Under the pieces are notes generated by a model. The model worked only from the letters and a program-made list of their open reading frames with translations, had not been told where the DNA came from and did not search any database. Shown here in pieces: positions 1-13,009 of a stretch of DNA of 64,000 nt. Each line of letters opens with the position of its first letter. Within the stretch, counting starts at the first letter, position 1. A program made the translations under genes and the position numbers. Origin of the DNA: Caldicellulosiruptor naganoensis (GTDB lineage: Bacteria > Bacillota > Thermoanaerobacteria > Caldicellulosiruptorales > Caldicellulosiruptoraceae); NCBI RefSeq assembly GCF_026914285.1, contig NZ_CP113864.1:1333001-1397000 (forward strand), given 5' to 3'.

Positions 1-2258
1 ATGACTCATATCGTAGATTTATTCAGATGTTCTCCGATGTTGTCATGGGAATTGAAAAGAACAAGTTTGAAAAAATACTTGATGAAGTAAAAGAAAAATA
101 CGGAGCAAAATACGATACTGATCTAACAGCTGATCACTTAAAAGAGGTAGTTGCGAGATACAAAGAACTATACAAGGCAGAAAAAGGCGAAGATTTCCCA
201 CAAGACCCAAAGGTACAGCTTTTAGAAGCAGTCAAAGCAGTTTTCAGATCCTGGAATAACCCAAGAGCAATTGTTTATAGAAGACTCCATGAGATTCCTC
301 ATGATTGGGGAACAGCTGTAAACGTCCAGATGATGGCATATGGTAACATGGGCAATGACTCTGGTACAGGTGTTGCTTTCACAAGAAACCCAGCAACTGG
401 TGAAAAAGAGCTTTATGGCGAGTTCTTGATGAATGCTCAAGGTGAAGATGTTGTTGCAGGTATTAGAACACCACAACCAATTTCAGCATTAAAAGAGTCA
501 ATGCCAGAAGTTTATCAGCAGCTTGCTGAGATTGCAAAGAAGCTTGAGACATACTACAAAGATATGCAGGATATGGAGTTTACAATTGAAAGAGGTAAAC
601 TCTATATGCTTCAGACAAGAAATGGTAAGAGAACAGCACAAGCTGCACTTAAGATTGCAGTTGACATGGTTGAAGAAGGGCTTATAACAAAAGAAGAGGC
701 TATGTTGAAAGTTGATCCTAAACAGCTTGACACATTACTTCACCCAACATTTGAACCAAGCGCTTTAAAATCTGCTAAACCAATTGCAAAAGGCCTTCCT
801 GCATCACCAGGTGCAGCAACTGGTAAGATTTACTTCACAGCAGAAGATGCAAAGGCAGCAGTTGAAAGAGGCGAAAAGAAAGTTATTCTTGTCAGAACAG
901 AAACCTCACCAGAAGATATTGAAGGTATGGTTGCAGCACAAGGAATACTCACATCACGTGGTGGTATGACATCACACGCAGCAGTTGTTGCAAGAGGTAT
1001 GGGTAAGTGCTGTGTTGCTGGATGTGGAGATATCTCAATTAACGAAGAAGAAAAATACTTTACAACACCAGATGGTAAAGTATATCGTGAAGGTGATTGG
1101 ATTTCACTTGATGGTTCTACAGGTTATGTATATGAAGGCGAACTTCCAACAAAAGAACCGGAGTTGACAGGTTACTTTGCGACCTTCATGCAATGGGCTG
1201 ACGAGATACGAAGACTAAAGGTAAGAGCAAATGCTGACACACCAAGAGATGCTGCACTGGCAAGAAAGTTTGGTGCAGAAGGTATTGGTCTTTGCAGAAC
1301 TGAGCACATGTTCTTCGAAGAAGACAGAATTCCAGCTATGAGAGAGATGATTGTTGCAAGAACAGAAGAACAGAGAAGAAAAGCTTTGGACAAGCTTCTT
1401 CCAATGCAAAGAAGCGACTTTGAAGCACTATTTAGAGAAATGAAAGGTTACCCGGTTACAATAAGACTTTTAGACCCACCACTTCATGAATTCTTACCAA
1501 AAGAAGACGATGCTATAAGAGAACTTGCAGCACAGATGGGTATCACCTTTGAAGAACTAAAATCAATTGTTCAAAGCTTGCATGAGCTCAATCCAATGCT
1601 TGGTCACAGAGGCTGCCGTTTGGCTATCACATATCCTGAGATAGCTGAAATGCAGACAAGAGCTATAATTGAAGCTGCTATTAATGTAAAAAACGAAGGT
1701 ATAGATGTTGTACCTGAGATAATGGTTCCACTTGTTGGTGAACTCAAAGAGCTCAAATATATCAAAGATGTCATTGTAAAGACTGCTGAGAAAGTTATGG
1801 AAGAGAAAGGCGTAAAGATTGAGTACAAAGTTGGAACAATGATTGAGGTGCCAAGAGCAGCACTTACTGCTGATGAGATTGCAAAAGAAGCTGAGTTCTT
1901 CTCATTTGGAACAAACGACCTTACACAGATGACATTTGGATTCTCAAGAGATGATATAGGCAAGTTCTTGAATGACTACTTCGAAAAGAAGATATTCGAG
2001 ACAGACCCATTTGCAAGACTTGATGAGAAAGGTGTTGGTAAACTCATCAAGATGGCTGCAGAACTCGGTCGCGCTACAAGACCTGATATCAAACTCGGAA
2101 TCTGCGGTGAGCATGGTGGTGACCCAGCAAGTATTGAATTCTGTTATAATGCAGGACTAGACTATGTATCATGTTCACCATTCAGGGTTCCAATAGCAAG
2201 ACTTGCAGCTGCTCAAGCACAGGTAAAATCAAAGATGAAAACATTTATTGACAAATAA
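1..2258 (+). CDS. ppdK: Pyruvate, phosphate dikinase, 5'-truncated by the window edge
   Basis: Interconverts pyruvate, ATP and phosphate with phosphoenolpyruvate, AMP and pyrophosphate in the cytoplasm. The reading frame is open from base 3 ([14 protein letters not shown]), so the true start lies before the window. About 750 residues are present of a family that usually has about 880. Visible are the rest of the ATP-grasp nucleotide domain, the swivelling domain with the phospho-histidine motif [16 protein letters not shown] near base 950, and the C-terminal TIM-barrel PEP/pyruvate domain with the catalytic-cysteine segment [10 protein letters not shown] near base 2100. A strong terminator follows, so it is transcribed apart from the glycolytic operon downstream, although functionally linked at the PEP/pyruvate node. 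Identification is secure. Confidence 0.97.
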   Translation, partial: DSYRRFIQMFSDVVMGIEKNKFEKILDEVKEKYGAKYDTDLTADHLKEVVARYKELYKAEKGEDFPQDPKVQLLEAVKAVFRSWNNPRAIVYRRLHEIPHDWGTAVNVQMMAYGNMGNDSGTGVAFTRNPATGEKELYGEFLMNAQGEDVVAGIRTPQPISALKESMPEVYQQLAEIAKKLETYYKDMQDMEFTIERGKLYMLQTRNGKRTAQAALKIAVDMVEEGLITKEEAMLKVDPKQLDTLLHPTFEPSALKSAKPIAKGLPASPGAATGKIYFTAEDAKAAVERGEKKVILVRTETSPEDIEGMVAAQGILTSRGGMTSHAAVVARGMGKCCVAGCGDISINEEEKYFTTPDGKVYREGDWISLDGSTGYVYEGELPTKEPELTGYFATFMQWADEIRRLKVRANADTPRDAALARKFGAEGIGLCRTEHMFFEEDRIPAMREMIVARTEEQRRKALDKLLPMQRSDFEALFREMKGYPVTIRLLDPPLHEFLPKEDDAIRELAAQMGITFEELKSIVQSLHELNPMLGHRGCRLAITYPEIAEMQTRAIIEAAINVKNEGIDVVPEIMVPLVGELKELKYIKDVIVKTAEKVMEEKGVKIEYKVGTMIEVPRAALTADEIAKEAEFFSFGTNDLTQMTFGFSRDDIGKFLNDYFEKKIFETDPFARLDEKGVGKLIKMAAELGRATRPDIKLGICGEHGGDPASIEFCYNAGLDYVSCSPFRVPIARLAAAQAQVKSKMKTFIDK

Positions 2259-2278
2259 TAGTTATAAGTGAAGGAAAG

Positions 2279-2320
2279 GCAGAGGAAGGAGGAAATAAAT
2301 TGCCTTCCTCTGCTTTTTTT
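2279..2320 (+). terminator. Rho-independent terminator of ppdK
   Basis: A perfect 11-bp stem (GCAGAGGAAGG with CCTTCCTCTGC) is followed directly by seven T residues. It separates ppdK from the cggR promoter. Confidence 0.93.
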
Positions 2321-2332
2321 GCATGTATACAC

Positions 2333-2405
2333 TTGAATAAAGCTTTAAAAGTGATATAATTAAATAGTGGGACAAAACAATAAGAGGGATGGATAAAACT
2401 GTCCC
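2333..2405 (+). promoter_or_regulatory. cggR-operon promoter and probable CggR operator
   Basis: A sigma-A-like promoter is visible: TTGAAT (2333-2338), a 16-bp spacer and TATAAT (2355-2360). Downstream, GGGAC (2369-2373) and GTCCC (2401-2405) form inverted arms of the type bound by CggR in Bacillus, where the tetramer blocks the gap operon and fructose-1,6-bisphosphate relieves it. The arm spacing differs from the Bacillus site, so the operator call is inference. Confidence 0.65.
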
Positions 2406-2423
2406 CGATGAGGTAATGATAGG

Positions 2424-3446
2424 ATGGATGATTTTCTTGAACTTTTAAAAAGAATAACTCCTGAAGTTATAGAAATATTTGAAAGAAGATATGACATCTT
2501 AAAAAATGTAAAATATCATCAACCCATTGGTAGAAGAATGCTTTCGGAAAAATTAAAGCTTTCTGAAAGAATTGTGAGAAATGAAGTAGACATTTTACGA
2601 AGTCTCGGACTTCTAACAATCACAGATAATGGTACAATTTTAACAAACGAGGGTGAAGACCTTCTTGAAAAACTTTCTAACATAGTATATGATATAAAGG
2701 TATTAGAAGCTTTAAGACAAACAGTAAAAGATATTTTAGGTGCAAAAGATCTTTTTATTGTGCCAGGAGATGCTGACACAAATCCATATGTCCTTAAAGA
2801 ATTAGGGATTGTAGCAAGTAAAGTTGTACTTTCACTTCTGCCGAATGTCAAGATAATTGCTGTGACAGGTGGCCAGACAGTAAAAGAAGTTGTTGATAAT
2901 TTTCCAACATGTTTCTTTAAAGACATTTTAGTGGTTCCAGCAAGAGGAGGAATTGGGCAAGAAGTTGAAAAACAAGCAAATACCTTAGCAGCAAATTTAG
3001 CTAAGAAGTTGGGCGGAAGATATAAACTGCTACATCTACCAGATACAATGGATGAGGAAGTATATAAGCTGATTGTGAAAAAAGAAGATGTACAGGATGT
3101 CTTGAATGACATTAACAATGCTGACATGCTGATATTTGGCATAGGAAATGCAATTGAAATGGCAAAGAGAAGAAAATTTAACCAACAGATGATAGAAAAA
3201 CTCAGCCAAGTGGGAGCAATTGGCGAGATCTTTGGTTATTATTTTGACAAAGAAGGTAATATTGTTTACAGCACAACTACAGTAGGTATAAAACTTGAAA
3301 AAATTAAAAACATTAAATATATGATAGGAGTTGCAGGTGGTGCACACAAGGCAGAGGCAATCCTTTCATTAAATGGTATAAAACATAATGCAATATTTGT
3401 CATTGATGAGGGAATTGCACGGAGAATCTTGAGTATTAAAGGGTAG
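2424..3446 (+). CDS. cggR: Central glycolytic genes regulator CggR (SorC/DeoR family)
   Basis: Transcriptional repressor of the glycolytic operon that senses phosphorylated sugars. The 340-residue protein has an N-terminal winged-helix segment (about residues 17-75, including RRMLSEKLKLSERIVRNEVD) and a C-terminal sugar-binding domain (about 90-340) with GGQTVKEVV and a terminal VAGGAHKAEAI segment typical of SorC-type effector domains. The ATG at 2424 is chosen because GAGGT lies nine bases upstream; an ATG at 2416 has no such site. It is the first gene of cggR-gap-pgk/tpi-gpmI-eno, the same order as in Bacillus, and probably represses its own operon through the site at 2369-2405. Confidence 0.93.
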   Translation: MDDFLELLKRITPEVIEIFERRYDILKNVKYHQPIGRRMLSEKLKLSERIVRNEVDILRSLGLLTITDNGTILTNEGEDLLEKLSNIVYDIKVLEALRQTVKDILGAKDLFIVPGDADTNPYVLKELGIVASKVVLSLLPNVKIIAVTGGQTVKEVVDNFPTCFFKDILVVPARGGIGQEVEKQANTLAANLAKKLGGRYKLLHLPDTMDEEVYKLIVKKEDVQDVLNDINNADMLIFGIGNAIEMAKRRKFNQQMIEKLSQVGAIGEIFGYYFDKEGNIVYSTTTVGIKLEKIKNIKYMIGVAGGAHKAEAILSLNGIKHNAIFVIDEGIARRILSIKG

Positions 3447-4532
<1,086 letters not shown>

Positions 4533-4543
4533 TTATAAAGGGT

Positions 4544-4589
4544 GACTGGTCCGGCAAAAAGTCAAAAAGTTGTTTTGTCCGGACCAGTC
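4544..4589 (+). other. Long hairpin between gap and pgk
   Basis: A perfect 11-bp stem (GACTGGTCCGG with CCGGACCAGTC) is extended inward by CAAAA/TTTTG with one bulged T. No T-run follows (TTGATTTG). It is probably a partial terminator, a processing site or a stabilising 3' end that lets gap be expressed more than the genes after it. The function is inference; the structure is visible. Confidence 0.65.
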
Positions 4590-4639
4590 TTGATTTGAAA
4601 ATAGAACTAATATTTAATATTTTCGAGGTGAGAAGTTTC

Positions 4640-6592
4640 ATGCCAAGATTGAACAAGAAAACAATCCGCGATATAGATGTAAGTGGTAAAAGAGTTTTAG
4701 TAAGAGTTGATTTTAACGTCCCACAAGATGAAAATGGAAATATCACAGATGATAGAAGAATCAGAGAGGCACTTCCAACAATTAAATACTTGATCGACCA
4801 CAATGCAAAGGTAATACTTGTTTCGCACTTAGGAAGGCCAAAGGGCAAATTTGACCCGAAATATTCCATGGCACCTGTTGCAAAGAGGCTTTCTGAGCTT
4901 CTTGGCAAAGAAGTTGTCCTTGCAAAAGACGTAATAGGCGAAGATGCTAAAAAATGTGTTGAGCAGATGAAGGAAGGAGCTGTAGTCCTTCTTGAAAACG
5001 TCAGATTTCATAAAGAGGAAGAAGAAAACGACAGAGAATTTGCAAAGGCATTGGCATCTCTTGCTGATATATATGTAAATGATGCGTTTGGAACAGCTCA
5101 CAGAGCTCATGCTTCAACAGCAGGTGTTGCAGAGTTCTTACCAGCAGTTGCTGGATTTTTAATGGAAAAAGAGATTGAAATGCTTGGCAACGCTCTTGCA
5201 AATCCTCAAAGACCATTTGTTGCAATCTTGGGTGGTGCAAAGGTTTCTGATAAGATTGGGGTTATTACAAATCTTCTTGAAAAGGTTGATAGTCTCTTAA
5301 TTGGCGGTGCAATGGCATATACCTTCCTGAAGGCAAAAGGATATAAAATCGGAAAATCAAAATGCGAAGATGATAAGCTTGATGTTGCAAGAGAGATAAT
5401 GAAAAAAGCAGAGGAAAAAGGAGTAAACCTTCTATTACCAGTTGGAAGCATTGTTGCAAAAGAGTTCAAGAACGACACAGAGTATATGTATGTTCCATCT
5501 GATGCAATGCCAGACGATATGATGGGCATGGACATAGGAAATACCACAATTGAACTTTTCTCAAAAGAGATAAAGAAGGCAAAGACCATTGTTTGGAATG
5601 GACCAATGGGTGTATTTGAATTTCCAAATTTTGCAAAAGGAACAGAAGCTATTGCAAGAGCTGTTGCTGAAGCAGTTGAAGAAAATGGCGCAATTGCCAT
5701 TATCGGTGGTGGCGACTCTGCAGCTGCTGTTGAAAAGCTCGGCTTTGCTGATAAGATGACACATATTTCAACAGGTGGCGGTGCTTCATTAGAGTTTTTA
5801 GAAGGAAAGGTACTGCCTGGTATTGCATGTCTGCTTGACAAAAATCCAAGAAAGAAGATAATCGCAGCAAACTGGAAGATGAACAAGACTCCACAAGAAG
5901 CAAAAGAGTTTGTTGAAGAGCTGAAAAAGTATATTGATAATGTACAAGCAGAAGTAGTTATCTGTGCTCCATCAATTCTTGTTCCTTATGTCAAAGAAGC
6001 AATAGAAGGAACAAATATAAAACTTGGAACACAAAACATGTTCTATGAAGAAAAAGGCGCATATACAGGTGAGATATCTGGTCCAATGCTTAAAGCAGTT
6101 GGGGTCGAGTATGTGGTAATAGGTCACTCTGAAAGAAGACAATACTTTGGCGAAACTGATGAGATTGTGAACAAGAAAGTGTTAGCAGCGCTCAAGTTTG
6201 GTCTAAAGCCTATTGTATGTGTTGGTGAAACACTCAAACAAAGAGAATATGGTATTACAGATGAACTTGTAAGGCTTCAAGTCAAGATTGCGCTAAATGG
6301 TGTTTCTAAAGAAGATGTTGAAAAGGTTGTAATTGCATATGAGCCTATTTGGGCAATAGGCACAGGCAAGAATGCAACCCCTGAAGAGGCAAATAGGGTA
6401 ATTGGTGTAATCAGAAATGTAATTGCTGAGATGTATGATGAAGATACAGCTCAGAAAATAAGGATTCAATATGGTGGTAGTGTAAACTCTGCAAATTCAG
6501 CAGACATTTTCAATATGCCAGAGATTGATGGAGGCTTGGTTGGTGGCGCAAGCCTTAATGCTCAGGAATTTGCAAAGATATTGCACTACTAA
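4640..6592 (+). CDS. pgk/tpiA: Fused phosphoglycerate kinase-triosephosphate isomerase
   Basis: One reading frame of 650 residues covers two consecutive glycolytic enzymes. Residues 1 to about 400 are phosphoglycerate kinase: [20 protein letters not shown] at the N-terminus, VSHLGRPKG, and the nucleotide-binding [15 protein letters not shown] followed by [15 protein letters not shown]. From about residue 403, starting [11 protein letters not shown], the frame continues without a stop into a complete triosephosphate isomerase with GHSERR, the catalytic-glutamate motif [11 protein letters not shown] and YGGSVNS. A covalent Pgk-TIM enzyme is known from Thermotoga maritima. The start at 4640 has GAGGTGA eight bases upstream; upstream in-frame codons lack this. 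The short linker LLDKNPR means there is almost no spacer between the domains. Confidence 0.96.
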   Translation: MPRLNKKTIRDIDVSGKRVLVRVDFNVPQDENGNITDDRRIREALPTIKYLIDHNAKVILVSHLGRPKGKFDPKYSMAPVAKRLSELLGKEVVLAKDVIGEDAKKCVEQMKEGAVVLLENVRFHKEEEENDREFAKALASLADIYVNDAFGTAHRAHASTAGVAEFLPAVAGFLMEKEIEMLGNALANPQRPFVAILGGAKVSDKIGVITNLLEKVDSLLIGGAMAYTFLKAKGYKIGKSKCEDDKLDVAREIMKKAEEKGVNLLLPVGSIVAKEFKNDTEYMYVPSDAMPDDMMGMDIGNTTIELFSKEIKKAKTIVWNGPMGVFEFPNFAKGTEAIARAVAEAVEENGAIAIIGGGDSAAAVEKLGFADKMTHISTGGGASLEFLEGKVLPGIACLLDKNPRKKIIAANWKMNKTPQEAKEFVEELKKYIDNVQAEVVICAPSILVPYVKEAIEGTNIKLGTQNMFYEEKGAYTGEISGPMLKAVGVEYVVIGHSERRQYFGETDEIVNKKVLAALKFGLKPIVCVGETLKQREYGITDELVRLQVKIALNGVSKEDVEKVVIAYEPIWAIGTGKNATPEEANRVIGVIRNVIAEMYDEDTAQKIRIQYGGSVNSANSADIFNMPEIDGGLVGGASLNAQEFAKILHY

Positions 6593-6619
6593 TTATGGCA
6601 AGTAAAGGGGAATAAGATA

Positions 6620-8155
6620 ATGAAAAAACCTGTTGTTCTTATCATCATGGATGGTTGGGGTTATAACCCAAAGCAAGAGGGAAACGCTGTTGCTTTGGGC
6701 AAGACCCCCAACCTTGACTATTACGAAAAGAATTACCCATATACTTTGATTGGCAGCAGTGGCATGGACGTTGGTCTTCCTGAAGGTCAGATGGGAAATT
6801 CTGAAGTAGGTCATCTAAATTTAGGTGCTGGGAGAATTGTGTATCAAGAGTTTACAAGAATAACAAAGTCAATTAAAGATGGTGACTTTTTCGAAAAAGA
6901 AGAGTTTTTGATGGCAATAGAGAATTGCAAAAAATATAACTCTTCGCTTCATCTGATGGGGCTTTTATCAGACGGTGGTGTGCACAGTCACAACACTCAC
7001 CTTTATGCTCTTTTGGAGCTTGCAAAGAGGCATAATCTTGAAAGGGTATTTGTTCACTGCTTCTTAGATGGGCGAGATGTTCCACCTTCAAGCGCAAAGA
7101 TTTACATTGAAGAACTTGAACATAAAATGAAAGAGATAGGTTGTGGCAAGATTGCAACAGTGATGGGCAGATACTATGCAATGGACAGAGATAAAAGATG
7201 GGAAAGAGTAGAAAAGGCTTACAATGCAATGGTATTTGGTGAAGGCGAGTATGCAAGCTCAGCATTAGAGGCGGTTGAAAAGTCGTATGAAAAAGGTAAC
7301 ACTGATGAATTTGTAATTCCGACTGTTGTGCTTGAAAACGGAAAGCCTGTCGCCACAATAAATGAACATGACAGTATTATTTTCTTTAACTTCAGACCTG
7401 ACAGAGCAAGACAAATTACAAGAGCATTTTGTGATATAGAATTTGATGGTTTTGAAAGAAAAAAAGGATATTTTGAAGTATTCTTTGTATGCATGACACA
7501 GTATGATGTCACTATAAAGAATTGCCATGTTGCTTTCAAACCAGAAAATTTAGAAAACACTTTGGGTGAGTATTTGAGCAAGCTTGGCCTAAAACAGCTC
7601 AGGATTGCTGAGACAGAAAAGTACGCTCATGTCACCTTCTTCTTCAATGGTGGTGTTGAAGTACCAAATGTCGGAGAAGACAGGGTTTTGGTACCATCAC
7701 CGAAGGTTGCAACATATGACCTTAAACCAGAGATGAGTGCTTATGAGGTAACTGAAGCTCTACTGGAGAGAATTGAAAGTAACCAATATGATGTTATAAT
7801 TTGTAACTATGCAAACGGTGATATGGTTGGGCACACTGGAGTGTTGGAGGCTGCAATAAAAGCAGTTGAGGCTGTTGATGAGTGTATCGGAAAAGTTGTT
7901 AACAAAGTTTTAGAAAAAGGCGGAGTGGTTATTATTACTGCTGACCATGGTAACTGCGAACAGATGATCGATTATGAGACAGGTGAGCCTCATACAGCTC
8001 ATACAACAAATAAGGTGCCTTTGTATCTTGTTGGGTATGGCAATGTTAAATTAAGAGATGATGGAATTTTAGCAGACATTGCTCCGACAATCTTAGACAT
8101 CTTAGGGTTAGAAAAGCCTTCAGAGATGAAAGGAAGCTCGCTTGTTATTAAATAA
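6620..8155 (+). CDS. gpmI: 2,3-bisphosphoglycerate-independent phosphoglycerate mutase
   Basis: Interconverts 3- and 2-phosphoglycerate through a phosphoserine intermediate with two manganese ions. At 511 residues it is full length. The phosphatase-like metal and Ser-nucleophile motifs are visible: MDGWGYNP near the start, [17 protein letters not shown] (nucleophile Ser), [11 protein letters not shown], and the C-terminal ITADHGNCE. It sits 27 bases after pgk/tpiA with AAAGGGGAA before its ATG, and 48 bases before eno, so it is co-transcribed with both. Confidence 0.97.
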   Translation: MKKPVVLIIMDGWGYNPKQEGNAVALGKTPNLDYYEKNYPYTLIGSSGMDVGLPEGQMGNSEVGHLNLGAGRIVYQEFTRITKSIKDGDFFEKEEFLMAIENCKKYNSSLHLMGLLSDGGVHSHNTHLYALLELAKRHNLERVFVHCFLDGRDVPPSSAKIYIEELEHKMKEIGCGKIATVMGRYYAMDRDKRWERVEKAYNAMVFGEGEYASSALEAVEKSYEKGNTDEFVIPTVVLENGKPVATINEHDSIIFFNFRPDRARQITRAFCDIEFDGFERKKGYFEVFFVCMTQYDVTIKNCHVAFKPENLENTLGEYLSKLGLKQLRIAETEKYAHVTFFFNGGVEVPNVGEDRVLVPSPKVATYDLKPEMSAYEVTEALLERIESNQYDVIICNYANGDMVGHTGVLEAAIKAVEAVDECIGKVVNKVLEKGGVVIITADHGNCEQMIDYETGEPHTAHTTNKVPLYLVGYGNVKLRDDGILADIAPTILDILGLEKPSEMKGSSLVIK

Positions 8156-8167
8156 ATTCATTTATAG

Positions 8168-9508
<1,341 letters not shown>

Positions 9509-9556
9509 CTCCACAAAAGTCCAAAGAAAAGTTTTTGGATTTGCAATGGAATAAAG

Positions 9557-9600
9557 AAAGAGGCTGTCTAAAAAGATGAGGTGACAGCCTCTTTATTTTT
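9557..9600 (+). terminator. Terminator-like hairpin at the left end of the IS1182-type element
   Basis: AAAGAGGCTGTC (9557-9568) pairs perfectly with GACAGCCTCTTT (9583-9594), followed by ATTTTT. The left arm is also the terminal inverted repeat of the IS, so the element brings a terminator that now serves eno and shields the transposase gene from read-through. Confidence 0.85.
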
Positions 9601-9667
9601 ACTGTATTTACATTGTGAGATATTTATGATATAATATCTCAGAAATGATTACATAAGGAGGATTAAT

Positions 9668-11185
9668 ATGCCACGCAAACATGATAAAATAGTCTTCAAA
9701 GAATATAACCCCAACCAATTAATAATGCCAATCGACCCTGAAGCCTTTATCCCTCAAACTCATCTAGTAAGAGCAATCGATAAAATCATTGATAAAATAG
9801 ATATCTCAACCATAGTAGAGAAATACAAAGGTGGTGGGACTTCCAGCTACCATCCTTTGATGCTTTTGAAAGTACTTATCTATGCTTACATACAGGGGAT
9901 ATACTCTTCAAGAAAGATAGCAAAAGCACTTCAAGAGAATATAACCTTTATGTGGCTTTCAAAACTTCAAACCCCTGATTTCAGAACTATCAATAGATTC
10001 AGAAAAGAGATAATAGGTGATTGCATTGAAGAGATTTTCGCACAAGTTATTGAACTTCTTGTAAAACTGGGGTATGTAAACTTTGAGTATTACTACCTTG
10101 ACGGGACAAAGATTGAAGCAAATGCGAACAAGTATACATTTGTATGGGCAAGAAGTACAAGAACATACAAAAAGAAATTAAGAGAAAAAGTAAGAGAAAT
10201 TCTTAATGAAATAGAGAGGATAAATGAGGAAGAAGACAGAATTCTTGGCGAGTTGGATGTCAATTTAGAAGCTGATTATGATAGCCAAGAGCTTGAACAA
10301 AAAGTTGAAGAACTCTCCCAAAAGATAGCAGAAGCTAACTTTGGGAGCAAAAGGAAAGAAAGGAGAGTGAAAAAGCTTGTAAAAACTCTCCAAAACAACT
10401 GCGTATTAAGACTCAAGAAATATGAGTCTTATGAGCAGATCTTAAATGGCAGGAATAGTTTTTCAAAAACAGACAATGATGCCACATTTATGAGGATGAA
10501 GGATGACCATATGAAAAATGGGATGCTAAAACCCGGGTATAATGTACAAATCGGCACACAGAACCGATTTGTCATAGGTTTTAGCATCCACCAAAGTCCC
10601 ACAGACACTGTCTGTCTAAAGGAACACCTTGAGCTTGTGACGAAGATAACAGGCCACAAGCCAAAGAACATTGTAGCAGACAGTGGCTATGGGTCTGAAG
10701 AAAACTACCTTCATCTGAAAGAATGTGGCATAAATAGCTACATTAAGTATAACACATTTGACTTGGAACAGACAAGAAGATTTAAGAAGGATATTTTCAA
10801 TGTAAGGAACTGGGAGTACATAGCTGAAGAAGATGCATATATTTGTCCTGCTGGTAAGAAGGTGAAATACTTATATCCGAAGATAAGTGCAAATGAGAGA
10901 GGATTTGTAAGTTATGAGAAGGTATATCAATGTGAAGATATTTGTAATGGTTGTGAACACAGAGAAAAATGTTATAAAGGTAAGAGATGGAAGAAGAGAT
11001 TTAGTATAAGACCGAGGTTAGAGAAATTGAAGGAAGAGGTGAGGCAAAGGCTGTTAAGTAGAGAAGGCGAAGAGATTTACGAAAAAAGGAAGATAGAAGT
11101 TGAGACAGTATTTGGGATAATAAAGAACAATAAAGGGTTTAGGAGATTCCTGCTCAGGGGTATGAAGGGTGTGAAGCTAAAGTAG
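9668..11185 (+). CDS. IS1182-family transposase, C-terminus cut by an in-frame TAG
   Basis: DDE transposase for the surrounding IS. Features in order: a DUF772-type N-terminal region (YHPLMLLKVLIYAYIQGIYS, residues about 58-80), the first catalytic region YYLDGTKIEANANKYTFVW, a Lys/Glu-rich coiled coil (about 165-260), the second region NIVADSGYGSEENY, a cysteine-rich CEDICNGCEHREKC insert, and the final ETVFGIIKNNKGFRRFLLRG. After GMKGVKLK a TAG stops the frame; the same frame then continues [15 protein letters not shown], as in related transposases that read a Trp-Ser-Leu there. This looks like a TGG-to-TAG nonsense change removing roughly the last 15-20 family residues. The GGAGG ribosome site is intact. 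Activity is doubtful. Confidence 0.85.
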   Translation: MPRKHDKIVFKEYNPNQLIMPIDPEAFIPQTHLVRAIDKIIDKIDISTIVEKYKGGGTSSYHPLMLLKVLIYAYIQGIYSSRKIAKALQENITFMWLSKLQTPDFRTINRFRKEIIGDCIEEIFAQVIELLVKLGYVNFEYYYLDGTKIEANANKYTFVWARSTRTYKKKLREKVREILNEIERINEEEDRILGELDVNLEADYDSQELEQKVEELSQKIAEANFGSKRKERRVKKLVKTLQNNCVLRLKKYESYEQILNGRNSFSKTDNDATFMRMKDDHMKNGMLKPGYNVQIGTQNRFVIGFSIHQSPTDTVCLKEHLELVTKITGHKPKNIVADSGYGSEENYLHLKECGINSYIKYNTFDLEQTRRFKKDIFNVRNWEYIAEEDAYICPAGKKVKYLYPKISANERGFVSYEKVYQCEDICNGCEHREKCYKGKRWKKRFSIRPRLEKLKEEVRQRLLSREGEEIYEKRKIEVETVFGIIKNNKGFRRFLLRGMKGVKLK

Positions 11186-11237
11186 AGTTTGGTTTGTATT
11201 GCCTATAACATAGAAAGATTGGCGAAGATAATAATAG

Positions 11238-11277
11238 GGGGTTGGGGCAAAATTGCCAGCCAACCCTCTTGCTTTTT
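11238..11277 (+). terminator. Transposase terminator inside the right end of the IS
   Basis: GGGTTGG pairs with CCAACCC and, nested inside, GGCAA pairs with TTGCC; the stem is followed by TCTTGCTTTTT. It would stop transcription before the uxaC region. Confidence 0.82.
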
Positions 11278-11455
11278 ACTGCATAGTTCAATATTAACAT
11301 TAAATACCATCAAATGCTTGATTTTGGTTATTAAAAATTATTGTTTTTGGACAGCCTCTTTTCATTTTATAATATATTCAAACAGATTGAGTTGTGAATT
11401 TTGTTTGAATTTTTACAAAATTGTGTTGAAACAAGTTACAAGGAGGTTTGGAAAG

Positions 11456-12850
11456 ATGAAAAGATTTATGGATGAGGATTTTCTTTTGAATAACCAGACT
11501 GCTAAAGTGCTTTACGAAAAATATGCAAAAGATATGCCAATTGTTGACTTTCACTGTCATTTGAATCCAAAGGAAATTTATGAAAACAAGAAGTTTAGGA
11601 ATATCACGGAGGTTTGGCTTGGAGGAGACCATTACAAGTGGAGACTTATGAGAGCAAACGGAATTGAAGAAAAGTATATAACAGGTAGCGCAGATGACTA
11701 TGAAAAGTTCTTGGCATGGGCAAAGACCATTCCAATGGCAATAGGAAACCCAATTTATCACTGGACACATTTAGAACTTAAAAGATATTTTGGAATAGAT
11801 GAGATATTGAATTAAAAATCAGCACCTATCGTTTGGGAAAAGACAAACAAAGTTCTAAAAGAGCTTGGTGCAAGAGATATAATTTTGAGGTCTAATGTAG
11901 AAATAATCTGTACAACAGACGACCCTGTTGATACACTTGAGTATCATTTGAAACTAAAAGAAGATAAAGATTTTAATGTAAAAGTTTATCCTACTTTCAG
12001 ACCTGACAAGGGTGTGAACATTGAAAGAGAAACATTCATCCCGTGGGTAAAAAAGCTTGCAGAGAGATGTGGAAAGAAGATAGAAAGCTATGATGAGTTT
12101 TTAGATGCCTTAAAGTCAAGAGCAGAATTTTTCCACTCTGTGGGGTGTCGTGCTTCTGACCATGCTATTGACGATATGGTTTTTGCCAATGCATCTTTTG
12201 ATGAAGTAGCTAATATTTTCAAAAAAGCTTTAGCAGGTGAGAAACTTACAGAAATTGAAGTTGCAAAATATAAAACGTACACAATGAGATTCTTAGGGAA
12301 AGTTTATTCAAATCTTGGCTGGGCAATGCAGCTTCATATAAATGCTCTGAGAAACAACAACACACGAATGTTCAATATTTTGGGGCCTGACACAGGATAT
12401 GATTCAATAAACGATGGTCATATAGCCTCTGCACTTGTCAAATTCCTTGATTCATTAGAGAAGGAAAATTCTCTGCCAAAAACAATTTTATATTCTTTAA
12501 ATCCAAAAGATAGCTATGTTCTTGCAACAATCATGGGGTCTTTCCAGGATGGTAGCGTTCCTGGGAAGATGCAACTTGGTGCAGCTTGGTGGTTTAATGA
12601 CAGCAAAGATGGCAACCTTCAGCAGATGAAAGATCTTGCAAATCTTGGGCTCTTGAGCCGATTTGTTGGAATGGTAACAGATTCTCGAAGCTTTCTGTCT
12701 TACGCAAGACATGAATACTTTAGAAGACTTCTTTGCAATTTGATTGGCGAGTGGGTAGAAAACGGCGAATATCCTTATGATTTAGGAACACTTGGCAAAA
12801 TAGTTCAAGGCATTTGTTATTATAATGCAAAAGAGTATTTTGGGTTTTAA
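11456..12850 (+). pseudogene. uxaC: Glucuronate isomerase gene with one in-frame nonsense codon
   Basis: UxaC isomerises D-glucuronate and D-galacturonate to keto acids in pectin and uronate use. Translation from the ATG at 11456 (AAGGAGG upstream) gives [19 protein letters not shown] and the amidohydrolase-like metal motif [10 protein letters not shown], then stops at TAA 11813-11815 after YFGIDEILN. The same frame resumes at once with KSAPIVWEKTNKVLKELGAR and stays open to 12850, including MQLHINALRNNNTRMFN and the C-terminal FGF. Without the stop it would be about 464 residues, the family length. The change is most simply GAA to TAA. Either the gene is inactive, expression depends on read-through, or this is a sequencing error. 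No other damage is visible. Confidence 0.9.
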
Positions 12851-12868
12851 AAGATAGATGAGGAAGAC

Positions 12869-12901
12869 ATAGGGTGGAGTTGTATATTCCACCCTATTTT
12901 T
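12869..12901 (+). terminator. Terminator after uxaC
   Basis: ATAGGGTGGA pairs with TCCACCCTAT across a nine-base loop and is followed by TTTT. It remains intact although uxaC carries a stop. Confidence 0.9.
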
Positions 12902-12957
12902 ATACTTCCATTTCCTATCACATAATTGATTGGTGAATAATACATCCAAACTTAATG

Positions 12958-12996
12958 TTGAATCTCACGTAAATATGTGATACACTATTTTACGTG
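12958..12996 (+). promoter_or_regulatory. Promoter with nested dyad operator of the toxin-antitoxin pair
   Basis: TTGAAT (12958-12963), a 17-bp spacer and TACACT (12981-12986) form a promoter. CACGTAAA (12966-12973) and TTTACGTG (12989-12996) are inverted arms centred on 12981, and GTGATACAC (12977-12985) is a smaller dyad on the same centre. The operator covers the spacer and -10 region, as expected for autorepression by a ribbon-helix-helix antitoxin. Confidence 0.72.
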
Positions 12997-13009
12997 GAGG
13001 TGAAATAGT

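Larger units (their letters stand above)
9558..11361 (+). mobile_element. IS1182-type insertion sequence
   Basis: About 1.8 kb bounded by inverted ends: AAAGAGGCTGTCTAAAAA on the left and, read on the other strand, AAAGAGGCTGTCCAAAAA on the right (right end about 11344-11361). It contains one transposase gene and a terminator inside each end. It lies between eno and uxaC. No target-site duplication could be defined by eye, so the outermost bases are approximate. Confidence 0.85.

Noticed and set aside
12966-13000. A CRISPR-like or phage attachment repeat near the toxin-antitoxin genes.
   Set aside because: Only one nested dyad over a promoter is present, with no repetition; it is an operator. 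No CRISPR array was seen anywhere in the window.
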